Assembly: GCF_002979975.1 (NCBI RefSeq)
Contig: NZ_PCQD01000007.1
Span: 62,001 to 126,000, forward strand
DNA from: Pseudomonas sp. MYb185
GTDB taxonomy: Bacteria > Pseudomonadota > Gammaproteobacteria > Pseudomonadales > Pseudomonadaceae
Reading direction: 5' to 3'
DNA: 64,000 bases
In this document: positions 55,139 to 63,756 of the stretch, piece by piece
How the letters are laid out: every line of letters starts with the position of its first letter
Position numbering within the stretch: position 1 is the first letter of the stretch
Notes under the pieces: generated by a model
The model's database searches: none
What the model was told of the DNA's origin: nothing
The model's input: the letters and a program-made list of their open reading frames with translations, nothing else
Translations under genes and position numbers: made by a program

Positions 55139-56164
55139 ATGATCCACGCACCAGACCGCTCGTTTATCGGCGTTGGCGTACTGTCGTCCAAGCGCTACCA
55201 GGCGCCCACCGGGTTGCTCGAGGTTGGTAACTGCAACACCCTGGCCATCCAGCACGCCACCGAAGACCGTGCCCTGCCGAACTACCGTACCGGCATCGGC
55301 AACAACAACTCCCAGACCCGCGTCACCGCCGTGACCGGCTCGTTCAACCTGCACGACGTTACCCCGGCCAACCTGGCCTTCCTGCTCAATGCCACCATCA
55401 ACAGCGTGGCAGCCGGCACGGTGCCCGACGAGGTGCACGGCTGCGGCGGCCAACCCCGCGAGCTGATCGTGTTCAAGTACCTGCCGGACCCGACCCAGCC
55501 CATCACGCTGACGGCCATGGCCAAAAGCGCCACGGCCAGCGCCGCCAGCGGCAACGCAGGCGATGGGGCCATCACTGGCCTGAGCGGCGTAGCCGCGGCG
55601 GTGGGTGTGTATACCGTCACCCTCACCAGCCCCACAGCATTCAGCGTGACGGATGCAGCGGATGCGCTGGTCGGCACCGGCACGGTGGGTACCGCCTTCA
55701 GCCAGGCCGGGCTCGAGTTCACCCTGGTCGAGGGGGATACCGACTTTGTAGCGGATGACAGCTTCACCATCACCGTCACGGAAGCCAGCACCCCGGTAGG
55801 CGAGCAGGGCACCGACTGGGTTGCCACGCCCTATGGTATTCAGCTCACCGAAGCAACCGGCTTGCCCGCCGGCAGCATCACCGTGAACTACACCCGTCTG
55901 GCGGCGGATGTGACCGAGGTACTGGCCCAGGCCGGAGCAGGGGAGAAGACCCTGCACTTTGCCGGCCTCAACGATGCGCAGAACAGCGAGCCGTTCGACA
56001 TCATGCTGTACCGGGTCAAGTTCCGGCTGATCCAGGAGCTGCCCGTCAGCACCACGGAATACGCCGCCCTGGCCGTCACCTTCGAGGCGCTGCAGGACGT
56101 CACGCGGGTGGGCAATGGTTTGTCGCAGTTCTACACCATCCGGCAGTTGGCGCGGTCAGCCTAA
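55139..56164 (+). CDS. Major tail tube protein with inserted domain
   Basis: A 341-residue protein. The N-terminal part (FIGVGVLSSKRYQAPTGLLE, VTAVTGSFNLHDVTPANLAF) and the end (AALAVTFEALQDVTRVGNGL) are typical of phage tail tube proteins. Residues 138-213 hold an inserted beta domain (GNAGDGAITG, GVYTVTLTS, ending DFVADDSFTITV) related to that in the decoration protein at 52631. AGGAG precedes the ATG. It should polymerise into the tail tube around the tape measure. Confidence 0.8.
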   Translation: MIHAPDRSFIGVGVLSSKRYQAPTGLLEVGNCNTLAIQHATEDRALPNYRTGIGNNNSQTRVTAVTGSFNLHDVTPANLAFLLNATINSVAAGTVPDEVHGCGGQPRELIVFKYLPDPTQPITLTAMAKSATASAASGNAGDGAITGLSGVAAAVGVYTVTLTSPTAFSVTDAADALVGTGTVGTAFSQAGLEFTLVEGDTDFVADDSFTITVTEASTPVGEQGTDWVATPYGIQLTEATGLPAGSITVNYTRLAADVTEVLAQAGAGEKTLHFAGLNDAQNSEPFDIMLYRVKFRLIQELPVSTTEYAALAVTFEALQDVTRVGNGLSQFYTIRQLARSA

Positions 56165-56169
56165 CAGGC

Positions 56170-56532
56170 TCAGCCAAATAGCCGGTCCAGGGCCGCCTCA
56201 GTGAAGTAGCCGGCAAGCCACCAACCGAAGCTGCCAAGGGCAAGCAAAGCGCGGTACCACCAGGTGCTGCGCCGTATCTTGTCCTGCAGCTCATCAGCAA
56301 AGAGGCGGCCTTTGGTGGTGATGCCCTGCCATCGGAGATTGTTGATTTCCAAGGGCGATCGATAGTTAGGCAGGTAGCTGCCACGGGCCATCTGTTCATC
56401 CAGTAACTCGGCTGCCAGCGGGTAGTCATCAGGCGATGCGGGGCCGTTGAGCAAAATGCGCAAATACTCGTTTTTCCATTGGTGGTTTTTCTTCTTGTAT
56501 GCTCTTGGCGTGGTGATGTCGGGTTTTGACAA
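56170..56532 (-). CDS. Reverse-strand cargo gene, membrane-tailed protein
   Basis: A 120-residue protein on the strand opposite to all late genes. The middle (SPDDYPLAAELLDEQMARGS, NNLRWQGITTKGRLFADELQ) looks like a winged-helix of the DUF2513-like kind, and the end (STWWYRALLALGSFGWWLAG) forms one membrane helix. Its position and orientation mark it as a moron, probably expressed in the lysogen. Function unknown; superinfection exclusion is a usual role for such genes. Confidence 0.65.
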   Translation of the reverse strand: MSKPDITTPRAYKKKNHQWKNEYLRILLNGPASPDDYPLAAELLDEQMARGSYLPNYRSPLEINNLRWQGITTKGRLFADELQDKIRRSTWWYRALLALGSFGWWLAGYFTEAALDRLFG

Positions 56533-56671
56533 GATCAGTTTCCTCCCTGAATCAGCCAGCTCTGAGGTGCCCCGCCTGTTAGTGATGGCGCTGGCACTGC
56601 TGCTGGCCTGGTTTGTCTGGATACCGCTGGTGTTGTGGGTGTTACGCCGAATGGGCGTCGACGTTGATTGA
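56516..56671 (+). CDS. Possible small membrane protein
   Basis: A 51-residue frame with one strong membrane helix (LLVMALALLLAWFVWIPLVL) and a basic end. It overlaps the start of the reverse gene by 17 bp and has no good ribosome site, so it may be chance. A longer start at 56447 overlaps that gene further. Confidence 0.3.
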   Translation: MSGFDKISFLPESASSEVPRLLVMALALLLAWFVWIPLVLWVLRRMGVDVD

Positions 56672-56730
56672 GACCGTTGGCAGTTGATGGCTCTATGATA
56701 TGGTAATGCTTGTATTCCGGGAGGGACACC

Positions 56731-57033
56731 ATGAGCATCATTCAGCGCGGTACAGTGGCTGCAACCATGATCGGCGTCGCCATGCTCTATACAGGTGCGA
56801 TATCAGCCGAGTGCCGCACGTTCAACAGCAATGAACTGCGAACGCTGGTCATCCAGAAACTGATCAAGGAAGGCATGACCGCCCAGCAGGTCGAGCGCAG
56901 CTGGGGCAAACCGACCAAGGTACGCCATAACTCCCGTGGCAATACCTGGGAGTACTGGAACCCCGGCGGTGACCAGATTGTGGAGTTTGGCCGGGATGGG
57001 TGTGTTGCCGGCTGGTATACGGCCCGAGATTAA
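56731..57033 (+). CDS. Secreted SmpA/BamE-like small protein (moron)
   Basis: A 100-residue protein with a cleavable signal peptide (GTVAATMIGVAMLYTGAISA, cut near residue 28) and a BamE/SmpA-like core: GMTAQQVERSWGKPTKVRHN then WEYWNPGGDQIVEF. It would be periplasmic; Cys at the mature end is not in a lipobox. GGGAGGG is a strong ribosome site. It carries its own terminator at 57051, so it is an independent cargo gene between the tail tube and tape measure genes. Confidence 0.75.
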   Translation: MSIIQRGTVAATMIGVAMLYTGAISAECRTFNSNELRTLVIQKLIKEGMTAQQVERSWGKPTKVRHNSRGNTWEYWNPGGDQIVEFGRDGCVAGWYTARD

Positions 57034-57050
57034 ATGTTAAGTCCTTTCAC

Positions 57051-57073
57051 AACCCCGCTCCGGCGGGGTTTTT
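57051..57073 (+). terminator. Terminator of the SmpA-like gene
   Basis: AACCCCGC/GCGGGGTT stem with TCCG loop, then TTT; 18 bases after the stop. Confidence 0.85.
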
Positions 57074-57091
57074 CATGCCCGGAGTTTACCC

Positions 57092-60000
57092 ATGGCCATC
57101 AAAGACCGGCTGATTCAGTTTGTATTCCGCGGTAAGAATGAGCTGTCACCGGAAGCCAAGAAGCTGGCCGAGGATCTGGACAAGGTCCGCGTCAAAGGCA
57201 AAGAGCTGACCGATGAGCTGGACAAGGCCAAGGGCGCTCAAGGGCTGCTGATCAACTTTCGCAGCACTGGCGAAGAAGCCGAGCGTATCCGCCGTACGCT
57301 GGAGCGTACTGAGCAGAAAGCCGCTGAACTCCGCGAGGAACTGAACAAGAGCCCCGGTAGTAAAGGGCTGGCCGACTCACTACGTGCAGCCGAGCGCGAT
57401 GCTGCACGCGCTGGCCGCGAGCTGGACAAGCTGACGGTTGAGACCAAGAAAGCCGAGGCCGCCGCGCAGGCTGCCGGTATCGACACCCGCAATCTGGCCG
57501 AAGAAGAAAAGCGCCTGGCTACCGAGGTGGACAAGGCCAAGGCTGCAGTAACCGACAACACCAAACAGCTGCGGGATCTGGAACGCCAGCAGCGTGCTGC
57601 CGCCCGCGCGACTGCTGAACACCAATCGCGGGTGGATGCCGCCCGCAATGCCATGGATTCTGCTGGCAAGCGGGTGCTGGCTTTTGCTGCGGCCTACGTA
57701 TCGCTCAATGCCGCACTGGGGCTGGTACGCCGCGGCTTCGACCTGGTGCGCGGTGGCATCGCCAGAGTGATTGGTGAGGGCAGTGGCGCCGAGAACTCTA
57801 TCGCCCAATTGAATGCGGCGCTGGCCGCCACGGGCAGTGCTGCCGGCTGGAGTGCTGAGCAGCTACTGAAGATGGCTGATGATCTGCGTGACGTCAGCAA
57901 CTTCAGCACTGAGCAGATCATCGACGCTCAGACGCGGCTGCTGTCGTACACGGATGTGGTCGGCGAGCAGTTCCCGGCGGCGATGCAGATCGTGATCGAC
58001 CAGGCGCAACGCCTGGGGATATCCGTCGAGCAGTCAGCCGAAACCGTTGGCCAGGCCCTGCAGAGCCCCAGCAAGGCCATGGCAGCCCTTGGTCGGCAGG
58101 GCTTTACGCTGGAAAAGAGCCAGCAGGATCTGCTCAAGCGGCTGGAAGCGACCGGGCGCATGGCCGAGGCTCAGGCCATCATCATGGACATGCTGACCGA
58201 GTCCTACGGCGGCTCGGCAGCCGCTGCACGGATTGGTACCGCAACCGGTCTGTGGAAAGGCCTGCAGGACCAGATCGGCGACTTCTTCGGCATGATCAGC
58301 AGCGCCGGTGCCTTTGACTACGTCAAGGATAAGCTGCAGGAGTGGACCGACAAGATTATCGAGCTGAAGGACAGCGGCCACCTCAAGCAACTGGCTGAGT
58401 CGCTGTCCAATGCGTTTATCCAGGGCGCAGAAAAGGTTGAGGAGTTTATCAAGTCCCTGGCCGGGGTGGACTTCAAGACGCTGATAGACGACAGCGCGGC
58501 TTGGTTTAACAACTTTGGTCGGCACATCGATGATGCGGTGGTTCGCGTCAACTCGTTTATTCTGCCATTCCGCGCGTTGTTCAACGGCGTTACCTCTGGC
58601 TTTGCTTTGCTGGGAGCCACGGCAACCAGAGTCACCAGCGCTGTGCTTGGCCACTTCGAGTGGATCAGTCGAGCGATTCCGGACCTGTTCGGCGGCGATA
58701 AGGTGCGGGCCAAACTGACCGAAATGAAGGACGCCTCTGATGCAATCAGCTCTGCAATGCTTGCGCAAATTGAGCAGGACGGTGAGGACATCCGTAATGT
58801 CTGGGACAACACCGCTGGCCGTGTAAACGAGTCCCAGAAAACCATCGCCGAAACGGCCAAGTCCACCTCCGAAGAAACCAAGAACCAATGGACGGTTGCT
58901 GCTGAAGCTGCCGCCGCCGCGGCGCAGATGATGGCCAAGGCGATCGATGAGCAGAAGCAAAAGCAGATCGAGGCGCGCGCCGAATACGACGCGGGCAACA
59001 TCACCCTGGAGGAGTACTCGCGACGCCACAATGAGGCGGCCCAGGCCATCGTCGAGTTGGGCAAGGCTGCAGCGGATGCGGCCAAACCCAAAAGCGAACT
59101 GGCCAACCAGATCGAGGAGTTACGCAAACAGCAGGAAGCGGCTCGGGCCGAGTACGACGCCGGTAGTATCTCGCTGGAGGAGTATTCGAAGCGGCACAAC
59201 GAAGCCGACGACGCCATCAAGCAGCTGATCGCCAGCAGCGAGAAAGCCACCTCGGTAGGTAGCGAGCAGGCCAAGGCCGTCGCTCAAATGAAGGAAGAAC
59301 AGGCCAAGCTGTTCGAGGAATACCGCAAGGGCAACCTGACCCTGGAGGAGTACCAGCAGAAACACAACGCGCTGGCGTCTGAGATTGCCAAGCTCGGCAT
59401 CTCGGCCTCCAGTGCCGCCAGTGGCATCGACGAGGTAATCAAAACCCTGGGCGATCTGGCCGACGTGCAGGGCGCCATCAAAAACGCTAAGACCGACGTC
59501 GACATCAACAAGCTCGGTGCTGCTATCCGCAAGATGTACGCCGACGGCAAGCTGACTGCCGACGAATACAAGCAAGCGATGGAGGCGCTGGAAAAGCAGA
59601 AGACCGAACTCAAGAAAGCCACCGACGAGCAGAGCAAGTCGGAGCAGGGCCTGGCCAGCAGCATCGACCTGGTCGCCAAGGCGCTGGAAGAAAAGGCCGC
59701 GAAGGGACGGGCCGCCCAGCAGGCAGCTAGCGAGGCCGCTGCTCAGCGCGCTCAGGAGATGGACAGCTGGGGCGGCTACTTCGACTCGGTCATGACCGCT
59801 GCCCGCGAACCCCTGGCGGCACTTAGCGAGCAGGCCCTGGCGGCGTTCGACTCCATCCGGGGCATCGCCAATACGGACATGACCATCGATACCAGCGGCA
59901 TAGAAGCCACCCGGGCATCGATGGAGCGGCTACGCGAAAGTATGGCTGCCACGCAGCGGGAGCTGGATGACAACCTGCGCAGCCCGTTTGCCAGGTGGGC

Positions 60001-60652
60001 TTCGGAACAGATCCAGCTGAGCCAGCAGATCCGGCAGGACTACCTGCAGCAGAAGCTGTCCCTGCAGGAGCTGATGGACCGCTATGAGCGCGGCACCATC
60101 ACGCTGCAGGGCTTTCGCAACGAAGCCTCCAGGCTCAAGGGTAGTCTGACCCTGCTGGACCAGAGCGACCTGTCACAGCTGGAAAGCGCCATCGCCAGCG
60201 TCAAGCAGCAGATGGAGGCGGTGGGTGACAGCGCCCGCAACACCTTTGACAGCATCCGTGACGAACTGGACCGGCTGCAGGGCGATACCGAGGCCATCGA
60301 GCAGCGCCGCATGGCCAACCGTCGACGCGACCTGCAGGCGCAGATTGCCGAGGCCCGCGCCGCCGGCAATGGCCAGGCGGTGAGCGACCTGACCCAGGCC
60401 TTGGCCATGCTGAAAACCATTGAGGCCGAGCAGCAGCACGCCCGGGAACAGGAGCTGCGGCAGAACCGCCGGGAGGCGCAGCAAGCGGCCGCGCCCGGTA
60501 CCGAGGCTGCAGCCCCCAGCGAGCAGGCCGCACCGACCACGGTCATCCGCCTGGAAAGTGCGCGGGGCAGTGCGGTGGACGTGGCGGTGCCGGATGGGCA
60601 GCAGGATCAGTTTCTGAGCATCCTTGAACAAGCTGGACTGAGGACCATTTGA
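57092..60652 (+). CDS. Tape measure protein
   Basis: An 1186-residue tail length determinant. The first 200 residues are charged coiled coil (SPEAKKLAEDLDKVRVKGKE). Hydrophobic and lambda gpH-like segments follow (LNAALAATGSAAGWSAEQLL and ADDLRDVSNFSTEQIIDAQT then ALGRQGFTLEKSQQDLLKRL). A threefold 56-residue repeat lies near 620-770 (EYDAGNITLEEYSRRHNEA). The C-terminus is helical and Ala/Gln-rich. Its length predicts a tail of roughly 170-180 nm if all helical, by the usual 1.5 angstrom per residue rule. It ends TGATG on the next gene. Confidence 0.93.
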   Translation: MAIKDRLIQFVFRGKNELSPEAKKLAEDLDKVRVKGKELTDELDKAKGAQGLLINFRSTGEEAERIRRTLERTEQKAAELREELNKSPGSKGLADSLRAAERDAARAGRELDKLTVETKKAEAAAQAAGIDTRNLAEEEKRLATEVDKAKAAVTDNTKQLRDLERQQRAAARATAEHQSRVDAARNAMDSAGKRVLAFAAAYVSLNAALGLVRRGFDLVRGGIARVIGEGSGAENSIAQLNAALAATGSAAGWSAEQLLKMADDLRDVSNFSTEQIIDAQTRLLSYTDVVGEQFPAAMQIVIDQAQRLGISVEQSAETVGQALQSPSKAMAALGRQGFTLEKSQQDLLKRLEATGRMAEAQAIIMDMLTESYGGSAAAARIGTATGLWKGLQDQIGDFFGMISSAGAFDYVKDKLQEWTDKIIELKDSGHLKQLAESLSNAFIQGAEKVEEFIKSLAGVDFKTLIDDSAAWFNNFGRHIDDAVVRVNSFILPFRALFNGVTSGFALLGATATRVTSAVLGHFEWISRAIPDLFGGDKVRAKLTEMKDASDAISSAMLAQIEQDGEDIRNVWDNTAGRVNESQKTIAETAKSTSEETKNQWTVAAEAAAAAAQMMAKAIDEQKQKQIEARAEYDAGNITLEEYSRRHNEAAQAIVELGKAAADAAKPKSELANQIEELRKQQEAARAEYDAGSISLEEYSKRHNEADDAIKQLIASSEKATSVGSEQAKAVAQMKEEQAKLFEEYRKGNLTLEEYQQKHNALASEIAKLGISASSAASGIDEVIKTLGDLADVQGAIKNAKTDVDINKLGAAIRKMYADGKLTADEYKQAMEALEKQKTELKKATDEQSKSEQGLASSIDLVAKALEEKAAKGRAAQQAASEAAAQRAQEMDSWGGYFDSVMTAAREPLAALSEQALAAFDSIRGIANTDMTIDTSGIEATRASMERLRESMAATQRELDDNLRSPFARWASEQIQLSQQIRQDYLQQKLSLQELMDRYERGTITLQGFRNEASRLKGSLTLLDQSDLSQLESAIASVKQQMEAVGDSARNTFDSIRDELDRLQGDTEAIEQRRMANRRRDLQAQIAEARAAGNGQAVSDLTQALAMLKTIEAEQQHAREQELRQNRREAQQAAAPGTEAAAPSEQAAPTTVIRLESARGSAVDVAVPDGQQDQFLSILEQAGLRTI
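58982..59380 (+). repeat. Threefold 168-bp repeat in the tape measure gene
   Basis: Starts near 58982, 59150 and 59317 encode EYDAGNITLEEYSRRHNEA, EYDAGSISLEEYSKRHNEA and EYRKGNLTLEEYQQKHNAL. The period is about 168 bp (56 residues). Weaker relatives (MYADGKLTADEYKQAME, RYERGTITLQGFRNEA) occur downstream. Confidence 0.85.
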
Positions 60653-61059
60653 TGTACATCACCCTCGACGATGTGCAGCTGGATGACCAGCTGCAGTGGG
60701 TCAACGAGTTCGACCACAACCCCATCGAGCAGACCCGCGAGCACTCGGTAACCGGCGCGCTGCTGATCCAGGAGGGCGTCAAGCTGTACGGGCGGGAGAT
60801 CGAGCTGCGCAGCAATGGCGGCGTCTGGACGCCGCTGTCTGTCGTTCGTCAGTTGGAGGTCATGAGGGACGAGCCAGGCCGGGTGATGCTGCTGACCCTG
60901 GTTGGTGACCGCCAGTTCCATGTGATCTGGAACCGCACTGGTGGTGCGCCGTTGACGGCTGAACCGATGTTCCGCGAGGTATACCCCACAGCGGATAGCG
61001 TGTACGGCGTCAACCTGCGGCTGCTGACGGTGGCGCCACCCGCTGAGCCGGGGCCCTGA
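60652..61059 (+). CDS. Phage tail-associated protein of unknown function
   Basis: A 135-residue protein beginning MYITLDDVQLDDQLQWVNEF and containing REHSVTGALLIQEGVKLYGR, QLEVMRDEPGRVMLLTLVGD and a hydrophilic Pro-rich end. It directly follows the tape measure, where lambda has gpM/gpL tail-tip genes. Domain not recognised. Confidence 0.7.
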   Translation: MYITLDDVQLDDQLQWVNEFDHNPIEQTREHSVTGALLIQEGVKLYGREIELRSNGGVWTPLSVVRQLEVMRDEPGRVMLLTLVGDRQFHVIWNRTGGAPLTAEPMFREVYPTADSVYGVNLRLLTVAPPAEPGP

Positions 61060-61074
61060 GCGGCCCCGGCATAC

Positions 61075-61371
61075 TCATTGATTGCGCAGCCGCCCGGCCT
61101 CGATGTCGGCACGCAGCAGGTCGTTCACGCGGGTCTGCCAGCCCTTGCCGGTGGCCCTGAGAGCGGCCAGCACGTCCGCATCGATACGGATCGTGGTTGA
61201 CACTTTCAGTGGCTGGGCGGACTTGGGCCGACCGATGCGAGCCTGGGGTTTGGCGGCTGCCCATTCCTCATCAGTGAGCGGAGTGGCATCCGGGTCAGCT
61301 GTGGCTGCCGCAGTGATTGCACGGTCTTCTTCGTTGGTGGGCAGCAGGGTGCCCGGCTTAAGTTTCGGCAT
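61075..61371 (-). CDS. brnA: BrnA-type antitoxin
   Basis: A 98-residue protein. The C-terminal ribbon-helix-helix, LKVSTTIRIDADVLAALRAT and GWQTRVNDLLRADI, follows a disordered acidic part with TPLTDEEWAAAKPQ. This is the BrnA family. It lies on the strand opposite to the tail genes and overlaps the toxin gene by 14 bases. Confidence 0.9.
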   Translation of the reverse strand: MPKLKPGTLLPTNEEDRAITAAATADPDATPLTDEEWAAAKPQARIGRPKSAQPLKVSTTIRIDADVLAALRATGKGWQTRVNDLLRADIEAGRLRNQ

Positions 61372-61624
61372 AGCGTTTTACCTCTCGCTTGTTTGCCTTG
61401 CGCAGGCTGATGACGCGCCGTTCATCGACGCGATCCACGAATGCCATAAAGAACAAACGCAGACCGATATAGCCGAGAGCGCACTGGCGTGGTTCACCGT
61501 AGTCGCGGCGGGTGTCTGGCCATACCACGGCTGTATCCCACTCGAACTCCACAGCCAAGCCAAGGGAAACCCCGTGCTTGTCGAGGTTGATGGCGTCTTT
61601 ACTGGCTGTATAGGTGATGTCCAT
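61358..61624 (-). CDS. brnT: BrnT-type ribonuclease toxin
   Basis: An 88-residue RelE-like toxin: SKDAINLDKHGVSLGLAVEF, ending RRVISLRKANKREVKRYAE. The family motif F-x-W-D-x-x-K-x-x-x-N-x-x-K-H-G is present in reduced form. BrnT cuts mRNA; BrnA blocks it and represses both genes. Placement inside the tail operon on the reverse strand marks it as cargo. Confidence 0.9.
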   Translation of the reverse strand: MDITYTASKDAINLDKHGVSLGLAVEFEWDTAVVWPDTRRDYGEPRQCALGYIGLRLFFMAFVDRVDERRVISLRKANKREVKRYAET

Positions 61625-61703
61625 GCACTTATTGTATTAACAATAAATAGGCGCTGCAAGCGCTCGCGTCAGCACAACTCATAACCTGGACCTGTTATTC
61701 CTG

Positions 61704-61726
61704 CCCACCCCCGTGTGGGTTTTTTT
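61704..61726 (+). terminator. Terminator upstream of the large tail protein gene
   Basis: CCCAC/GTGGG stem with a six-base loop followed by seven T residues, 18 bases before the 61744 start. It would stop rightward readthrough after the BrnTA insertion unless antitermination operates. Confidence 0.65.
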
Positions 61727-61743
61727 ACGCCCGGAGATCCTGC

Positions 61744-63753
61744 ATGACCATCAACGTCGATGACGTAAAGCTGCTCAAGTCACAGCGCCTGACCGATGAG
61801 GAAGACGGCGGTGGCCGGGCTACCGGCGAAGCCGTGGCCGATGGGGAGATGAACAACCTGTTCCCCGACATCAGCCGCCTGGACCGCACCCTGGGCCGCA
61901 TCAGCCTGCGCAAGGTGTTTGCCGGCGTGATGACTGATAACGCCGACCCTTACCTGGGTGTGCACTCGATCGTCACCCAGGCCCCGGAAGACCCCCGGGT
62001 GTCGGTGCTGCTGTTCAATACCAACGACCAGACCGACGAGCGCGCCGATGCGCGGTCGGTCATCGAGGGCTACGTGGTACCCAGTACCTACGCTACCTTC
62101 GAGCTGCTGGGTGATCAGTTCGCTGGCCAGCGGGCCATTACCGGCATCCAGCGCCTGGAGGCGCGCATGCCGGAGATCGGCGAGGTGTACCAGTTGCTCA
62201 ACGGCAGCGTGAGCCAGTACGTGCGCATTCAGGATGTCGAGGCCACCGAGGAGGAGTTCATCAAGGACTACGGCAACGGCAATTTCCTGAACTTCACCCG
62301 GCGCCGCTTGAGCCTGATCATCAGCAGCCCGCTGACCACTCGTTACCCGGGTGGCCAGCCAGAGCCGGCAGGCACATCGGCTACCAACCTGTCGGGGCAG
62401 GCCAAGTCACAGGTCCTGTCTACCCAGGTGGCGGACTCGGCGCGCTACTACGGCATCAGCCCGCTGGCCCAGCCGGCCACGGCGGGGGACATGAGCCTGT
62501 CGGTGGCCTCGGTGTACTCCCAGCTGGTCCCCAGTGCCATGCGCGAGAGCGCGCTGACCAACCAGAACGGCGGCGCTCGCAGCCGCTACATGGTCGCCAG
62601 TGCCAACAGCAACCGCAGCCTGACGCTGAGTTTCACCCAGGTTACCAGCGGCCATAGCCGGGCCTTTCTGACCACCGGGGCGCTGCCGTCATCGGTTGAG
62701 CTGAGCATCAGCAGCGGTGTATATGCCGATAACGGCCAGGGCGAGCTGACGCACCGCAGTGGCTCCAGCAGCTTCAGCCGGATCACCATCGACTATGAGA
62801 CCGGGGAGATCAACGCCTACCGCGCTTCGACCTTCACCGGCAACGCCAGCGTCAGCTACCGCCCAGCGGCGGCCGCGACCGGGCAGGCGATCACCGGCGA
62901 GATCCAGATCGACCTGGGCAGCCGCGGCTTTGCCTACACGCTCAACCTGGCCGATGCCAAGCCGCGCCCCGGTACGTTGGTGGTCAGCTTCATGGCCCTG
63001 GGCAAGTGGTATGAGCTACGCGACCTGGGCAACGGCGAGCTGGCCGGGGAGGGCAGCGGTACCGTGGACTTTGCCAGCGGCGCGGTCAGCATCAGCCTCA
63101 ACGCGCTGCCGGATGTGAATACCAGCCTGATCTACAGCTATATCGGCCAGTGGGACAGCAACCTGCAGGTGCACGCCGGCAGCGGCGATGCGCCGGAAGT
63201 ACGCATCGCCCACCGGCTACCGCATGACGGTATCCAGCCCGGCAGCCTGACGGTGACGGTCACCATGGGCGCTGAGCCGAAAACGCTCACCGACAACGGC
63301 GACGGCACCCTGACCGGCGAGGCAGGTACCGGGCGCATTGTCTACGCCTCCGGCCAGATCACGCTGCTGCTGACCGCCACGCCGGACGCGGGCAGCAATG
63401 TGCAGTTCGGCTATGAACGGGCTGGCCACGATATCGATACGCCGATGACCGCCACGCCGGATACCGGCGGCATCGTCAGCGGGGTGCTGCCCGGTGCGCC
63501 GTTCGAGCCAGGTAGCGTGAATATCCGCTGGCAGTGCCAGCGCCGGCAGACCGCGCCCTCTGCTGTCTACGGCGGCAGTGCCCAGTACACCGGGACCATC
63601 ACCGTCGACCACGAAGCCAACGATGACGGCGCCGGTGGCTGGCAGGGCTATACCGGCAGCATCAACTACGCCACCGGGGCATTCAGCCTGCGGGTGGAGC
63701 AGATCTACGACTGGCGTGAACACACCCTGGTCTACGAGCCCCTGGAGATTTGA
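61744..63753 (+). CDS. Large tail/tip structural protein with repeated beta domains
   Basis: A 669-residue protein. Residues 1-250 (GVMTDNADPYLGVHSIVTQA, YATFELLGDQFAGQRAITGI, FNFTRRRL-like segment) look like a conserved tail module. From about 310 it is built of repeated beta units with the pattern PGxLxVxx ... LxDxGxGxLxGxGxGxxxYxxGxIxL, starting near nt 62680, 62960, 63228 and 63499. It probably forms part of the tail tip or a side fibre. Start ATG 61744 has GGAGATCC upstream. Confidence 0.75.
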   Translation: MTINVDDVKLLKSQRLTDEEDGGGRATGEAVADGEMNNLFPDISRLDRTLGRISLRKVFAGVMTDNADPYLGVHSIVTQAPEDPRVSVLLFNTNDQTDERADARSVIEGYVVPSTYATFELLGDQFAGQRAITGIQRLEARMPEIGEVYQLLNGSVSQYVRIQDVEATEEEFIKDYGNGNFLNFTRRRLSLIISSPLTTRYPGGQPEPAGTSATNLSGQAKSQVLSTQVADSARYYGISPLAQPATAGDMSLSVASVYSQLVPSAMRESALTNQNGGARSRYMVASANSNRSLTLSFTQVTSGHSRAFLTTGALPSSVELSISSGVYADNGQGELTHRSGSSSFSRITIDYETGEINAYRASTFTGNASVSYRPAAAATGQAITGEIQIDLGSRGFAYTLNLADAKPRPGTLVVSFMALGKWYELRDLGNGELAGEGSGTVDFASGAVSISLNALPDVNTSLIYSYIGQWDSNLQVHAGSGDAPEVRIAHRLPHDGIQPGSLTVTVTMGAEPKTLTDNGDGTLTGEAGTGRIVYASGQITLLLTATPDAGSNVQFGYERAGHDIDTPMTATPDTGGIVSGVLPGAPFEPGSVNIRWQCQRRQTAPSAVYGGSAQYTGTITVDHEANDDGAGGWQGYTGSINYATGAFSLRVEQIYDWREHTLVYEPLEI

Positions 63754-63756
63754 TAC

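Noticed and set aside
56165-57091. Slippery-sequence search for a gpG/gpGT frameshift
   Set aside because: No rightward frame with tail-chaperone features and no slippery heptamer joined to a downstream overlapping frame was found.
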